NCBI RefSeq assembly: GCF_025822765.1
Contig: NZ_JACKUK010000016.1
Coordinates: 438,486-502,485 of the forward strand
Direction of reading: 5' to 3'
From: Mycobacterium barrassiae
GTDB taxonomy: Bacteria > Actinomycetota > Actinomycetes > Mycobacteriales > Mycobacteriaceae
Length of the DNA stretch: 64,000 bases
The notes under the pieces: generated by a model
Told to the model about the DNA's origin: nothing
Seen by the model: only the letters and a program-made list of their open reading frames with translations
The model's database searches: none
Program-made: the position numbers and the translations under genes
Shown: in pieces, positions 8,294 to 20,758 of the stretch
How the letters are laid out: every line of letters starts with the position of its first letter
Numbering within the stretch: the first letter of the stretch is position 1

Positions 8294-9703
8294 CTAGCGC
8301 GCAGCCTCCAGCAGTTCGTCGAGTGATTCGCGCAACAGGCCCGGCAACACCTCGACGTCGCTCATCGCGTCACGGTCGGCGTGTATGCCGTAGTACAGCA
8401 TGCCGTTGTATGACGTCACCCCGATCGCCAGGACCTGGTTGTGCAACAGCGGTGGCACGGAATACGTCTCGAGCAGCTTGGCACCCGCGACATACATCTG
8501 CTTCTGCGCGCCAGGCACATTCGTGATCAACAGGTTGAACTGCCGCGCCGAGAAGCCAGTGGCGACGCGAATTCCCATGGCGTGCAACGTCGGTGGCGCG
8601 AAGCCCGACAGCGTGACGATTGTCCTGGCATCGACGAGGCTGGCCGCGGTGGGATGCGCCTCGGTGGTGTGGGCGATCTGAGACAGCCTGACCACCGCGT
8701 TGCCCTCACCGACCGGCAGGTCGACCAGGAACGGTGACACCTCGCTGATCGCCTGTCCCGGCCCGGTCGTGTCGAGGTCGGCGTCGGGATAGACCGACAT
8801 CGGCGCCATGGCGCGCATGGTCGTCGTCGCGGTCACCGGCTCACCGCGTGACAACAGCCAGTTCCGCAGCGCTCCCGCCACCACCGCGAGCACCACGTCG
8901 TTGACATCGCAGTCGTATCGGGCACGCACCAGCCGGTAATCCTCAAGGCTTCCGGAGGCGACCGTGAACCGACGGTTGCGCGACACCCTGGTGTTCAGCG
9001 GACTGCTGGGCGCCGTGCCGCGGGCGAAGGTCCGCGCCACGTCGACGAACCTGCGGCCGACGTCGGCCAACTGGCCTGCGTTGGTGACGACACCGGTGAC
9101 CGCCGACCGCACCTCGCCGAGTTGTTCGGCAGGACGGGTCATCCACTCACCGACCGCGCCGAGCAGCAGCCGCCGGTCACTCGGCTCACGCGCGGGGATC
9201 CAGATGTCCTCGCCGAACTCCGGACGCTTCTGGGTGCGGTCGGCGATGACGTGCCCGATCTCCAGCGCCGTCATACCGTTCACCAGCGCCTGATGCGACT
9301 TGGTGTAAAGCGCGAGCCGGTTCTTGGCCAGCCCTTCGATCAAATACATCTCCCACAACGGGCGCGACTTGTCCAAGGGCCGAGAGCCCAACCGGGCGAT
9401 CAGTTCATGCAGTTGCCCCTCGCTGCCGGGAGACGGCAGCGCCGAACGCCGGATGTGGTAGGTGATGTCGAAGTCGGGGTCGTCGACCCACACCGGGCGG
9501 GCCAGCCCGAGCGTCACTTCGCGAACCTTCTGGCGGTAGCGCGGAATCTGTGGGAGCCGCTGTTCCACAGTCTCCAAAAGGGTTTCGTAGCTCAGGCCAC
9601 TGCGCGGTTTCCGCAGGATCGACAGCGAACCCACGTACATCGGCGTCGACGAGTTCTCCAAATGGAAGAACGCCGCGTCCGACGCCGACAACCTGGTCAC
9701 CAT
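8294..9703 (-). CDS. WS/DGAT-like wax ester synthase/diacylglycerol acyltransferase with altered active site
   Basis: The 469-residue length and the N-terminus (LSASDAAFFHLE, then PMYVGSL) are typical of mycobacterial triacylglycerol synthases. The place matches M. tuberculosis Rv3233c-Rv3234c (tgs3). The family active site HHxxxDG is replaced here by HQALVNG at residues 137-143: catalytic His2 is Gln and Asp is Asn. The C-terminal domain (NLLITNVPG, then YNGMLYYGIHAD) is intact, so this is not a decayed gene. It may have lost acyl transfer, or may use other residues. I start at MVTRLSASD because the upstream in-frame extension is not family-like. Confidence 0.87.
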   Translation of the reverse strand: MVTRLSASDAAFFHLENSSTPMYVGSLSILRKPRSGLSYETLLETVEQRLPQIPRYRQKVREVTLGLARPVWVDDPDFDITYHIRRSALPSPGSEGQLHELIARLGSRPLDKSRPLWEMYLIEGLAKNRLALYTKSHQALVNGMTALEIGHVIADRTQKRPEFGEDIWIPAREPSDRRLLLGAVGEWMTRPAEQLGEVRSAVTGVVTNAGQLADVGRRFVDVARTFARGTAPSSPLNTRVSRNRRFTVASGSLEDYRLVRARYDCDVNDVVLAVVAGALRNWLLSRGEPVTATTTMRAMAPMSVYPDADLDTTGPGQAISEVSPFLVDLPVGEGNAVVRLSQIAHTTEAHPTAASLVDARTIVTLSGFAPPTLHAMGIRVATGFSARQFNLLITNVPGAQKQMYVAGAKLLETYSVPPLLHNQVLAIGVTSYNGMLYYGIHADRDAMSDVEVLPGLLRESLDELLEAAR

Positions 9704-9891
9704 TGCCTGCACTGCCCCCTTGTCGACTACGCGGCTCGCGCCGCAAGTGCTCCGACCTCGCAACGGTAGCGACCGAACCTGTCACCGCGCATCACGGGTG
9801 CATCTGACCCCCGGCGAACCGTGCGATCATGAGCAGGTCTGCAACTCTCCGGCAGACGCCGTCCATGCCGCGTCGACCGCCGGAGCGTCCA

Positions 9892-10413
9892 ATGACAACA
9901 CCTTCAGACCCGCGCGCGCCCGGGGCCGTGTGCGCAAACTTGGTCTCCCCCGTCGTCGACTACGAACCACCGCCCGTCGGCATGTCCGCGTGCCGGTCGG
10001 CACCGGTGCTGCGTCGCCGCGCACCGCGCCCACACCGGCCGGGATCCAACACCGTCGTTCGAGAGGCAGATCCGCCGCATGCGGCAGTTGCTTTTGCCGA
10101 CGCGGCAGTGCGCCGGGTATTGGAAGTCATCGATCGGCGCAGGCCCGTCGCGCAGTTGCGGCCGCTGCTGGCGCCGGGGCTCATCGACACGGTCGTGGGG
10201 CTCAGCCGGTCCTCGCAGCGCTCGACAAGCCGGTCGAAAGGCGGCACCGTCGCGCGGCTGCGCCGGTTGCGCGTGCGGATGGTCGACGGTTCCGACGGGG
10301 CACAGGCCGAGGTGTTCGGGACCTACACCAGCGGGCCACGCTTGCGTGCCTTCGCCGCCCGCATCGAGCTCGACGCCAGCCGCTGGCGGATTGTCGCCCT
10401 GCAGATCGGTTGA
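9892..10413 (+). CDS. Rv3235-family protein (DUF6459-like)
   Basis: About 173 residues. A Pro/Arg-rich, probably disordered N-terminus of about 60 residues is followed by a compact domain (AVRRVLEVIDRRRPVAQLRP, then VFGTYTSGPRLRAFAARIE, then WRIVALQIG). M. tuberculosis Rv3235 sits in the same place, divergent from tgs3 and upstream of the secA region. Function is unknown. The start is one of two in-frame ATGs; 9892 was preferred because the sequence from there is more protein-like. The stop is 24 bp before the SRPBCC gene. Confidence 0.75.
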   Translation: MTTPSDPRAPGAVCANLVSPVVDYEPPPVGMSACRSAPVLRRRAPRPHRPGSNTVVREADPPHAAVAFADAAVRRVLEVIDRRRPVAQLRPLLAPGLIDTVVGLSRSSQRSTSRSKGGTVARLRRLRVRMVDGSDGAQAEVFGTYTSGPRLRAFAARIELDASRWRIVALQIG

Positions 10414-10437
10414 GCCGCCGGCGATACGCTGAACCGC

Positions 10438-10910
10438 GTGCAGGGAAACACAATCAGCGTGGAACGAGTCATCGACGCACCCGCCGAGCAGATTTTCGCG
10501 TTGCTCTCCGACGCCGGTAAGCATCCCAGCTTCGACGGCTCAGGCACGGTGGACCATGCGACCGAGCCGTCGCAGCCGCTGACACTCGGGTCCAAGTTCG
10601 GCATGTCGATGCGCAGCCGCCCGGAGTCCCTGTTCCTGCCGTACCGCACCACCAACACCGTCATCGAATTCGAACCCGACCGTCGGATCGCCTGGAAAAC
10701 GACGGTGGGCCCGCTGGGGCTGATCGGCGGCCGAATCTGGCGCTACGAACTCGAACCCGTCGTCGACGCGCCGAACCGCACGCTGGTGCGTGAGACATGG
10801 GATGTCTCGAGCGACCGGCAGCGGGTGATGCTCAAGATGGGCTCGATGCCCAAACAGGCCGAGGACGGCATGCGCGCGACACTCGAGCGCATCGCCGCGA
10901 GGCTGGCCCC

Positions 10911-10914
<4 letters not shown>
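10438..10914 (+). CDS. SRPBCC (START-like) family protein
   Basis: A 158-residue protein of the helix-grip fold that binds hydrophobic ligands. The N-terminal strand [20 protein letters not shown] is the standard SRPBCC opening, and the C-terminal helix ([14 protein letters not shown]) completes the fold. A Trp-rich middle ([12 protein letters not shown]) is consistent with the family. The ligand is unknown. It starts with GTG. Its stop shares a CTAG tetranucleotide with the convergent secA1 stop. Confidence 0.85.
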
Positions 10915-13727
<2,813 letters not shown>

Positions 13728-13830
13728 GCTGAATCCCCTATGGGTTGGAATCGGAAGAGCTCAACCCATGGTAGCGACGTGGCGCGCCCCGACACCGGAC
13801 CGCGTCAGGCGAAGTGGATCAGCCCATCGG

Positions 13831-14508
13831 CTAGGCGAGCCGAATCAACCCGTAGTCATAGGCATGGCGGCGATACACGACGCAGGGCTTGTCGCTCTCC
13901 TTGTCGTGGAACAGGAAGAAGTCGTGGCCGACGAGCTCCATCTGGGACAGCGCGTCATCGACGGTCATCGGCGTCGCCGGATGCTCCTTGATGCGCACGA
14001 TGCGTCCCGGTTCATGCTCGTCCAGCAGCGCCGCATCCACCTGCGGTGATTCCGCGCCCGAGTCACTGGGGGCATCCGGAAGCGGGCTGAGGGCGGTGGC
14101 CTCGGCGAGCGAAACTGGGGTCTTGTCGCCGTAGTGGATCTTGCGACGGTCCTTGCTGCGGCGTAGCCGGTTCTCGAGTTTGCAGACCGCCGACTCCAGC
14201 GCGGCGTAGAAGCTGTCGGCGCAGGCCTCGCCCCGGACTACGGGGCCGCGACCGCGCGCGGTGATCTCGACGTGCTGACAGTTCTTGCGCTGACGGCGGT
14301 TGCGTTCGTGGTCCAGTTCCACATCGAAGAGGTAGATGGTGCGGTCAAAGCGTTCCAGGCGGGACAGTTTCTCGGAGACGTAGACGCGGAAGTGCTCGGG
14401 AATCTCGACGTTGCGGCCTTTGACGACGATCTCGGCTCGCGTCTCGGGTTCGGGCGTCTCGTCGGTGACCAGCATCTCTTGGTCCGAATCAATGGAATGG
14501 GTCGACAT
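13831..14508 (-). CDS. hpf: Ribosome hibernation-promoting factor, long form (HPF/MPY)
   Basis: The 225-residue long-type HPF has an N-terminal ribosome-binding domain (IVVKGRNVEIPEHFRVYVSEKL), a variable linker, and the C-terminal S30AE-C domain (MTVDDALSQMELVGHDFFLF, then VVYRRHAYDYGLIRL) that dimerises ribosomes. The start at 14508 (MSTHSIDS) was chosen over an in-frame GTG at 14637 because family similarity begins after it. A 323-bp leader region precedes the gene. M. tuberculosis Rv3241c has the same neighbours. Confidence 0.93.
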   Translation of the reverse strand: MSTHSIDSDQEMLVTDETPEPETRAEIVVKGRNVEIPEHFRVYVSEKLSRLERFDRTIYLFDVELDHERNRRQRKNCQHVEITARGRGPVVRGEACADSFYAALESAVCKLENRLRRSKDRRKIHYGDKTPVSLAEATALSPLPDAPSDSGAESPQVDAALLDEHEPGRIVRIKEHPATPMTVDDALSQMELVGHDFFLFHDKESDKPCVVYRRHAYDYGLIRLA

Positions 14509-14831
14509 GCTCGGCAACTCGTTTCTCTTTGCGTCCGCACGCATTTGCGTGCCCGGCCTGCTTCGGATACGCACCGAGGGGCCCTGCATGCCTATGCCTT
14601 TGTCGTGGCCCGCCGGTGCAAGGTGTCGTCTACTCACCTCCTACCGCTTGTGGGCGATGCCGGCGCTACGTTGGGGTGCGCCGCCGTGAGGCATTCACGG
14701 GTGGTTGATGCCGACGGTAGCCGTGTTCACCCGGCAGTGCCACAAAATGCCGCCAAATTTCAGGACCCGTTTTCAGTTCTTCACACCACCTTGATGGCGG
14801 GGTAATTGCCTGAGCTGTCAAAGCGGGCGGA
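14509..14831. other. Gene-less 323-bp region upstream of hpf
   Basis: Lies between the comF stop and the hpf start, both on the minus strand, so it should hold the hpf promoter and 5' leader. The hpf frame stays open upstream to a GTG at 14637, but that GTG abuts AGGAGG with no spacing, so initiation there is doubtful. I see no convincing tRNA, hairpin terminator or conserved riboswitch, and no sigma-factor site I would defend. Confidence 0.6.
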
Positions 14832-15485
14832 TCAGGCGTTGGCGAGGGCCAGGACTGCCACCACCGTCGCCCCAACTGTTTGCAGAACACGCACGGTTTC
14901 GCACGCGGTGGCTCCGGTCGTCACGATGTCGTCGACGACCAGCACCTCGCCGGCCGACCCGGCTGCGAGCGGGCGCACGACCTTCACTCGACCCGCGATG
15001 TTGCGCTGTCGGTCGGCGCTGGAGAGGCCAACCGAATCGGCGACCAGGGGCCTCGTGCGCACCGCCTGCACCACCGCTATTTCGCGGGTCATGTCCCCGG
15101 GCCCCGCCGTGGCGACCTGCGCGATGCGCGCGACAGGATCTCCTCCGCGGCGCATCGCCGCCCAGCGCCGCGTCGGCGCGGGGACCACGGTCAGCGGCAC
15201 CCCGACGATGCCCCAGGTCAGCAGTTGAGCCAACCCCGCGCGCAGCGCGGCGCCCAGCGGCCCGACGAGGTCGGCGCGACCGTGCTCCTTGACGGCGACG
15301 ATGGCCTGACGACGCGCCCCCGCATAGCGGCCCAGCGAGAAGACCGGGACACCGGGTTCGACGCGCGGGGTGATGAGGTGCGGTTCGTCGGGTCGCACCG
15401 TCAGTTCCCTGGCGCAGTCGTCGCACCATCGCGTCGAGCGCGCACCGCAGCCACCACACTCCAGCGGGAGGACGAGATCGAGCAT
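14832..15485 (-). CDS. ComF family phosphoribosyltransferase-like protein
   Basis: The 217-residue protein has an N-terminal zinc finger (CGGCG near residue 10 and CDDC near residue 21) and a type I PRTase domain with the PRPP-binding loop VLVVDDIVTTGATACETV near the C-terminus. ComF proteins assist DNA uptake in competent bacteria; here only the family can be stated. It corresponds to M. tuberculosis Rv3242c in place. It is separated from the Rieske cluster by 42 bp. Confidence 0.9.
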   Translation of the reverse strand: MLDLVLPLECGGCGARSTRWCDDCARELTVRPDEPHLITPRVEPGVPVFSLGRYAGARRQAIVAVKEHGRADLVGPLGAALRAGLAQLLTWGIVGVPLTVVPAPTRRWAAMRRGGDPVARIAQVATAGPGDMTREIAVVQAVRTRPLVADSVGLSSADRQRNIAGRVKVVRPLAAGSAGEVLVVDDIVTTGATACETVRVLQTVGATVVAVLALANA

Positions 15486-15527
15486 GTCCGCAGTCTGGCC
15501 GCGGCCTGTGACACCTGACTGCCGTCC

Positions 15528-15950
15528 TCAGCCGAGGAGGATCGAATCCCCCTGCACCACAAGGGGCTGAGGCGTCAGCGGTTTCGTCGCGGGACCCCGG
15601 GCCACCGAGCCGTCCAGATTGAACTTGCTGCCGTGGCAGGGGCAGTTGATGGTGCCGTCGGCCACTTCGTTCAGCGCACAGCCGGCGTGCGTGCAGGTCG
15701 ACGAGAAGCCCTTGAAGTCGCCCGCTGTCGGCTGGGTCACGACGACCTCGCCGACGATGAGGCCGGAGCCGACGGGCACCGCCGAGGTCGTCGCGAGAGC
15801 CTCAGCCGCCGTCCCGCCGGCGGTCGGGACCCGGGACGTCGTCGCGGTGTCGCCGGACGCCTCCGGCTTCTTGCCGTACGTCGTGCAGGCGGCGAGCACG
15901 CTCGCCCCCAAGCCAATACCCGCGCTGATGATGAACTGGCTGCGTCGCAT
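15528..15950 (-). CDS. Rieske 2Fe-2S lipoprotein with Tat-like signal
   Basis: A 140-residue exported redox protein. The N-terminus MRRSQF is twin-arginine-like, followed by a hydrophobic stretch ending in the lipobox LAAC, so a Tat-exported lipoprotein is likely. A Thr/Ala-rich linker precedes the Rieske domain with CTHAGC and CPCHGS, supplying the two Cys and two His ligands. The closing sequence (GPATKPLTPQPL) is typical. It is the last gene of a cluster with a DUF6529 membrane protein and a secreted protein; spacing is 14 bp. I infer an extracytoplasmic electron-transfer unit whose partners are unknown. Confidence 0.9.
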   Translation of the reverse strand: MRRSQFIISAGIGLGASVLAACTTYGKKPEASGDTATTSRVPTAGGTAAEALATTSAVPVGSGLIVGEVVVTQPTAGDFKGFSSTCTHAGCALNEVADGTINCPCHGSKFNLDGSVARGPATKPLTPQPLVVQGDSILLG

Positions 15951-15964
15951 CGAAAACCTTTCCA

Positions 15965-16534
15965 CTAGAACGTGATTCCACTGGTCTGGAAGAACCAAAG
16001 GGCTGAGGTCAACCAGACATACACCAGGCCGAAGAACAGCAACCCGCCCGCGATAGGGATCACCCAGCCGCGCAGGCCTTTACGGGTCAGCAGGATCATC
16101 TTCGTGACGAAGATGCCGTAGAAGAAGCAGCCGAACAGCGAATGGAACAGCACCCTGCCGTCGGTCTCCTGGAATCCCAGGGCGTAGAGGCAGTGCACCG
16201 CGACCGGAACACTGGCCAGAACCGCCAGTCGTCCCGACCACACGTGCGCGGTACCCATCCACGCCGGCGCCTTGCCGCCCGGAATCAGCCGGTACATCGC
16301 GAACGCCGAAGCCAGCTGGAACAGCGCGAGCACCACCGCGACGGTCGCCAGCCACGACTTCACCGCCGTACCACTGGAGAACCCTGCGACGCTCACCGAA
16401 AAGAACTGCGGCTCATGGACTTTGCCGAACACGCCGAGAGCGACGGCGACCAGCGCGCCGATGACGACGGCGACCAGGACGGCTGCGTCGGCGTGGGACC
16501 GACCGATCCGCTGCGTTGCCAAAGACTCAGACAT
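15965..16534 (-). CDS. Five-helix membrane protein (DUF6529-like)
   Basis: The 189-residue protein has about five hydrophobic helices. Histidines HVWSGRLAV and VAVHCLY sit within helices, spaced like haem-coordinating residues of small cytochrome b561-type proteins, so a haem-binding quinone or cytochrome role is possible but unproven. It overlaps the upstream secreted protein gene by 8 bp and lies 14 bp before the Rieske gene, which argues for one transcript. The start is ATG at 16534. Confidence 0.82.
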   Translation of the reverse strand: MSESLATQRIGRSHADAAVLVAVVIGALVAVALGVFGKVHEPQFFSVSVAGFSSGTAVKSWLATVAVVLALFQLASAFAMYRLIPGGKAPAWMGTAHVWSGRLAVLASVPVAVHCLYALGFQETDGRVLFHSLFGCFFYGIFVTKMILLTRKGLRGWVIPIAGGLLFFGLVYVWLTSALWFFQTSGITF

Positions 16535-17171
16535 CGCTGGCACCCTGCACCCGCGTCGCGGTGACGGTGCGCCCGTCGACGACTGCGCTGCCGTCGGCCG
16601 CCAGATTCGGCGCGGGCACCGTCGAGCCGTCGTCCAGCCGTTGTACGCCGGTCGCCTTACCCGTGGAATCGATGATCCAGCTGCTGCGATCCCCGCCGTC
16701 CTCGTACACGTACAGCCCGGCGGGCGGCTGTGCCGGTTCGGCGGTGAAGTCCCACTTCTTCTCGCCGATCCACAGCGTCCCGACGACCGCTTCGCCGTCC
16801 AGGCGGCCCTCGAGGCGGCCGGTCCTGTCCTTGCTCGCAAGGCTCACGGCGCCGTCGACCGCGGACCCGCGCAACCACGCCTCGACGGAATTGCCGTCGC
16901 AGGCGTATGCCACGGCCTTCTCACCCGCGACGCTGATGTCCAAAGTAATGACCCCGTAGGGGGTCGGGATCTTGCCGACGTAATCCGCTTTCGCCGGAAA
17001 GGCCGGGGCGGGCGGGGTTGGCGGTGGGCTGGGTTGCGGCGCGGGGGTCGACGCGACGACCGGCGCACCGGGGACCACGGAATCGGACTCCTGGGAGATG
17101 TTGGCGACCAATATGCCTGCGCCCAGCGCCGCCACCGCGGCGACGGTGATCAGCGGACCGCGAACCTTCAT
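16527..17171 (-). CDS. Membrane-anchored or secreted protein of unknown function, first gene of Rieske cluster
   Basis: The 214-residue protein has an N-terminal hydrophobic segment (residues 5-23) without a clear cleavage site, then a Pro-rich linker (residues 42-58), then a beta-rich extracytoplasmic domain with several short strands (GVITLDISVAGEKAVAYACDG; GTLWIGEKKWDFTAE; GLYVYEDGG). One Cys is visible in the mature part. No catalytic motif was recognised. It begins the probable operon that continues with the membrane protein and the Rieske lipoprotein; the last 8 bp overlap the next start. Confidence 0.75.
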   Translation of the reverse strand: MKVRGPLITVAAVAALGAGILVANISQESDSVVPGAPVVASTPAPQPSPPPTPPAPAFPAKADYVGKIPTPYGVITLDISVAGEKAVAYACDGNSVEAWLRGSAVDGAVSLASKDRTGRLEGRLDGEAVVGTLWIGEKKWDFTAEPAQPPAGLYVYEDGGDRSSWIIDSTGKATGVQRLDDGSTVPAPNLAADGSAVVDGRTVTATRVQGASDV

Positions 17172-17290
17172 CGTTGTCTCCTTGGCTGTCAGCCAACGCT
17201 TCTAGCGTCGGTTTGTCAGCACAACGGGCGTTGGTCGCAGTTGGTTCAGTGCTATTTCGAAGCTGTTTGAAGCGATCTCAAACCCAGGGC

Positions 17291-19075
17291 TCAGCCTGGC
17301 AGCACCGGTATCGCGCCTGCGACCATCAGCGGGCGGACCTCCGACCACACGGGGTCGTTGTCGGTGCCCGATCCCGTCAGCTGCAGGACGCCGCGCTCAT
17401 CGGCGACGTACACCGTCGACGGGTTGGCCGCCACGGTGGTCACCGGCATCAAGAGATTGCGGCTGGGTCCATCGGAGTTGACGCCGTCGAGGTTGACGTA
17501 GGACACCGGATGCTCCGGATCCGTGCGGCTGACGACGATGTCGTCGCCGGTGCGCCACGACAGTGAGACCACGGTGTTCCGCAGCCCGAAGCCCAACCGG
17601 CGCGGGTATGTCAGCGCGTAGCCCCCTCCGGGGGTCTGCTCCACCCCGGCCAGGATCACCTGACCGTCGATGACCATCGCGGCGCGGGTTCCGTCCCGGG
17701 ACAACTGCAGTTCGTGGATCGCGCCGGGGAAGCGCGCCGCCACGGCCGTGGAGTCCACCGGTATGCGCGCCGGTTGTCCGGAGGCATCCTGGATGACGCG
17801 CACGACGTTGTTGCCGTCGACCACTACCCACACGGCGTCGTCGAGAGCCCAACTGGGCCGCGACAGGTTGCGCCCGTCCAGCGCCTGCGATGCGTTGCCG
17901 CCGAGCGGGCCCACCCACAGCGATGACGCCATGTCGGGTGCGTCGCGCCGCAGCGTCACGATCGACGCCACGTTCTGACCCGAGCGCGACACCGCCGCCG
18001 CCGTCTGGTCGGGCGTCTGCCCGAACGCCCCGGGTACGCGGGTCGCGCGCTGGCCGTCCAGGAACACCAGCGACCCACCCACCAACGCGTGCAGCCCCGC
18101 CGCGGCGCCGGGGAACGCTCCCGGATCGGTGGCCGCGACATCGGAGGTCTCCCACCCGTCGGCGAACCGGTCGTCGAGCGCGGCGCCGTCGGCGTTGATG
18201 ACGTAGGGCCCGTTGATCCCGGCCCGCGACAGCGTCCAAATGATCTGTGCCGCAAGCAGTTGGCGACTGTGCGGGTCGGTGGTCGACAGGTTGTCGAGGT
18301 CAATCCGCGCACCGCCGTAGCCCCGGCCGACACCCGTCTTGCCGCCGTCGGCGCGGGTGACCGGGCCGCGCAGTTTCAGCGGCGGCCCCAACAGGTTTCG
18401 CACACTCTTGGCCAACTCAGGCCGCGGGCCGGCGATGAGCTTGCTGACCAACTCGGTGGCCAACTGGTCGGGATCGGACACCGCGACGTAACGGGGATCG
18501 GGCACCACCGTGCTGCCGGTCGGGTCGGCGAAGTACAACGTGTTGCGTTTGTACGTCGACTGAAACTGTTGCCAGTCAAGGAAAACCCCGTTGGGCAGCT
18601 TGTCGATCCGCCAGCCACCGGATGTCTTGACCAGTTCGATCGGCCCTGGGTCGGGCAGTGCCCCCTCCCCCGTTTCGAAGACGCCGAGGTCCGACAGCGA
18701 GCCCAGGATGTCGGCGCGCATGTGCACGGTGACCCGCTCCGGGCCGCGGGTTTCGACGAACACGACGTTGTCGATGAGCAGCGCGCTGCCCGCGTCATCC
18801 CATGCGCTCGAACCCGATTCGGTGAGGAACTGCCGCGCGGCCAGGTGCCGGTTGGCGGGGTCGGCGGTGGCCTTGAGGAATTCCCGCAGCAGCACATCGG
18901 GGTCCATCCCCGGTGTGGGCTTGGGCAGGCTGGGTGGCGCGGGGGGTTCGACGGTGCCGATCGCCTGCGGCGACGACGAACTCGGCACACCGGCACAACC
19001 GGCGAGCACGAACATCAGCGCACAAACCGCCGCCAACCCGCGGACGCAGGACGCCATCATGCCCGAGCGCCTCAC
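17291..19075 (-). CDS. lpqB: Lipoprotein LpqB, accessory of the MtrAB two-component system
   Basis: The 594-residue lipoprotein has the lipobox LAGC at about residue 27. A GerMN-like domain follows in the N-terminal half, then a beta-propeller-like C-terminal half (repeated blades such as [14 protein letters not shown] and [14 protein letters not shown]). In actinobacteria LpqB interacts with the MtrB sensor and affects envelope homeostasis. The GTG start overlaps the mtrB stop by 4 bp, so mtrA-mtrB-lpqB is a coupled operon. The segment from 17172 to 17290 holds no gene. Confidence 0.95.
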   Translation of the reverse strand: MRRSGMMASCVRGLAAVCALMFVLAGCAGVPSSSSPQAIGTVEPPAPPSLPKPTPGMDPDVLLREFLKATADPANRHLAARQFLTESGSSAWDDAGSALLIDNVVFVETRGPERVTVHMRADILGSLSDLGVFETGEGALPDPGPIELVKTSGGWRIDKLPNGVFLDWQQFQSTYKRNTLYFADPTGSTVVPDPRYVAVSDPDQLATELVSKLIAGPRPELAKSVRNLLGPPLKLRGPVTRADGGKTGVGRGYGGARIDLDNLSTTDPHSRQLLAAQIIWTLSRAGINGPYVINADGAALDDRFADGWETSDVAATDPGAFPGAAAGLHALVGGSLVFLDGQRATRVPGAFGQTPDQTAAAVSRSGQNVASIVTLRRDAPDMASSLWVGPLGGNASQALDGRNLSRPSWALDDAVWVVVDGNNVVRVIQDASGQPARIPVDSTAVAARFPGAIHELQLSRDGTRAAMVIDGQVILAGVEQTPGGGYALTYPRRLGFGLRNTVVSLSWRTGDDIVVSRTDPEHPVSYVNLDGVNSDGPSRNLLMPVTTVAANPSTVYVADERGVLQLTGSGTDNDPVWSEVRPLMVAGAIPVLPG

Positions 19076-20709
19076 ACGTTCTCCGCTTCACGGGTCGCAC
19101 GCCGCGGGGCATGGTCGGGCCCAACGGGTTTCAGTGGGAGTGGACTCGTTGTGACCTTGTGTCCGCGCACCAGCGGGAGGGTCAGCCGGAAGCACGCGCC
19201 CTTGCCGGGCTCACCCCAGGCCTCCAGGCGCCCCTGATGCAGCCGGGCGTCCTCGATGCTGATCGCCAGGCCGAGTCCGGTGCCTCCGGAGCGACGCACC
19301 CGCGAGGGGTCTGACCGCCAGAACCTGCTGAACACCAGTTTCTCCTCGCCCGGCCGCAAACCGACACCGTAGTCGCGGACGGTCACCGCGACCGTGTCTT
19401 CGTCGACGGCCATCCGGATGCGGACCGGCTGATGCTCCGCGTGGTCGATGGCGTTGGCGATCAGGTTGCGCAGGATGCGTTCGACCCGGCGCGGGTCGAC
19501 CTCGGCGATGACATCGTGGGAGGGCATGTCGACGATCAGCTCGATGCCGGCCTCAGCGGCCAGATGGCCCACGTTGTCCAGGGCGCTGCGGACGGTCGAA
19601 CGCAGATCCACCGACTCGATGGACAGTTCGGCGACACCGGCGTCGTGGCGTGAGATCTCCAGCAGATCGTTGAGAAGCGTTTCGAAGCGGTCGAGCTCGC
19701 TGACCATCAACTCGGTCGAGCGGCGCAGCGCCGGATCGAGTTCCTCGCTGTGGTCATGGATCAGGTCGGCGGCCATCCGCACCGTCGTCAGCGGGGTGCG
19801 CAGTTCGTGGCTGACGTCGGAGGTGAACCGCCGCTGCAGGTTGCCGAACTCCTCGAGTTGGGTGATCTGGCGGTGCAGGCTTTCGGCCATGTCGTTGAAC
19901 GACACCGCCAGCCGGGCCATGTCGTCCTCGCCGCGCACCGGCATCCGCTCGGTCAGGTGCCCTTCGGCGAAGCGCTCGGCGATGCGCGACGCCGACCGCA
20001 CCGGGAGCACGATCTGCCGGGCCACCACAAGCGCGATCGCCGCCAGCAGACCGAGCAACACGACCGCGCCCGTCGCCATCGTCCCGCGCACGAGGGTGAT
20101 GGTGGATTCCTCGTTGTTCAGCGGAAAGATCAGGTACAGCTCGAGATTGGCCACCGGCGACGACGTCGGGCTGCCGATGATCAACGCCGGGCCGGAAAAA
20201 CCGTCGGTGTTCACGGTCGCGTACTGGTAGCTGACCTGGCCGGCCTTGACGAACTCGCGCAGGGCGTTCGGGATCTGCTGTACCGGACCGGCCGCGGTCG
20301 CGGCACGCGGTCCGTCGCCGGGCACCACCAGCACCGCATCGAAGGCGCCGGCCAGCCCGGGACCCGCGTCGGCGGTGCGGTCGATCAGGGTGTTGCGCGC
20401 CAGCTGCAGGCTGCTGTCCAGCGAGCGCGTCTCCTCGCCGCCGACGATGCCGCTGACGGTGCTGCGCGCCCGGTCGATCTCCTCGGTCGCCGCACTCACC
20501 TTCACCTCGAGAATGCGGTCGGTGATCTGACTGGTGAGCACGAAGCCGAGCGCCAGGATGACGGCCAGCGACAAACCGAGCGTCAAGGTGACGACGCGCA
20601 ACTGCAGCGAGCGCCGCCAGACGGCACCCATCGCGCGGCTCAGCGCACCCAATCCGCGGAACAGTGGTGCCGATCGCCGATGGATGCGCCTCCTCGAACC
20701 CCAGATCAC
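19072..20709 (-). CDS. mtrB: Sensor histidine kinase MtrB
   Basis: The 545-residue sensor has two transmembrane segments (about residues 38-60 and 205-228) around an extracellular domain. A HAMP domain follows ([20 protein letters not shown]). The H-box is [14 protein letters not shown]. The ATPase domain has the N-box [12 protein letters not shown] and G-box GGTGLGLAI. MtrB controls MtrA in mycobacterial division and cell-wall remodelling. The GTG start lies 49 bp after the mtrA stop. Confidence 0.97.
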   Translation of the reverse strand: MIWGSRRRIHRRSAPLFRGLGALSRAMGAVWRRSLQLRVVTLTLGLSLAVILALGFVLTSQITDRILEVKVSAATEEIDRARSTVSGIVGGEETRSLDSSLQLARNTLIDRTADAGPGLAGAFDAVLVVPGDGPRAATAAGPVQQIPNALREFVKAGQVSYQYATVNTDGFSGPALIIGSPTSSPVANLELYLIFPLNNEESTITLVRGTMATGAVVLLGLLAAIALVVARQIVLPVRSASRIAERFAEGHLTERMPVRGEDDMARLAVSFNDMAESLHRQITQLEEFGNLQRRFTSDVSHELRTPLTTVRMAADLIHDHSEELDPALRRSTELMVSELDRFETLLNDLLEISRHDAGVAELSIESVDLRSTVRSALDNVGHLAAEAGIELIVDMPSHDVIAEVDPRRVERILRNLIANAIDHAEHQPVRIRMAVDEDTVAVTVRDYGVGLRPGEEKLVFSRFWRSDPSRVRRSGGTGLGLAISIEDARLHQGRLEAWGEPGKGACFRLTLPLVRGHKVTTSPLPLKPVGPDHAPRRATREAENV

Positions 20710-20758
20710 GGCGACCGCCGCACGGTCAACATCACGACCACGGCGCAGCCGTGAGGGA

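Noticed and set aside
14509-14637. 43-residue N-terminal extension of hpf from GTG 14637
   Set aside because: AGGAGG touches the GTG with no spacing, and the encoded residues do not match HPF proteins; the ATG at 14508 is better.
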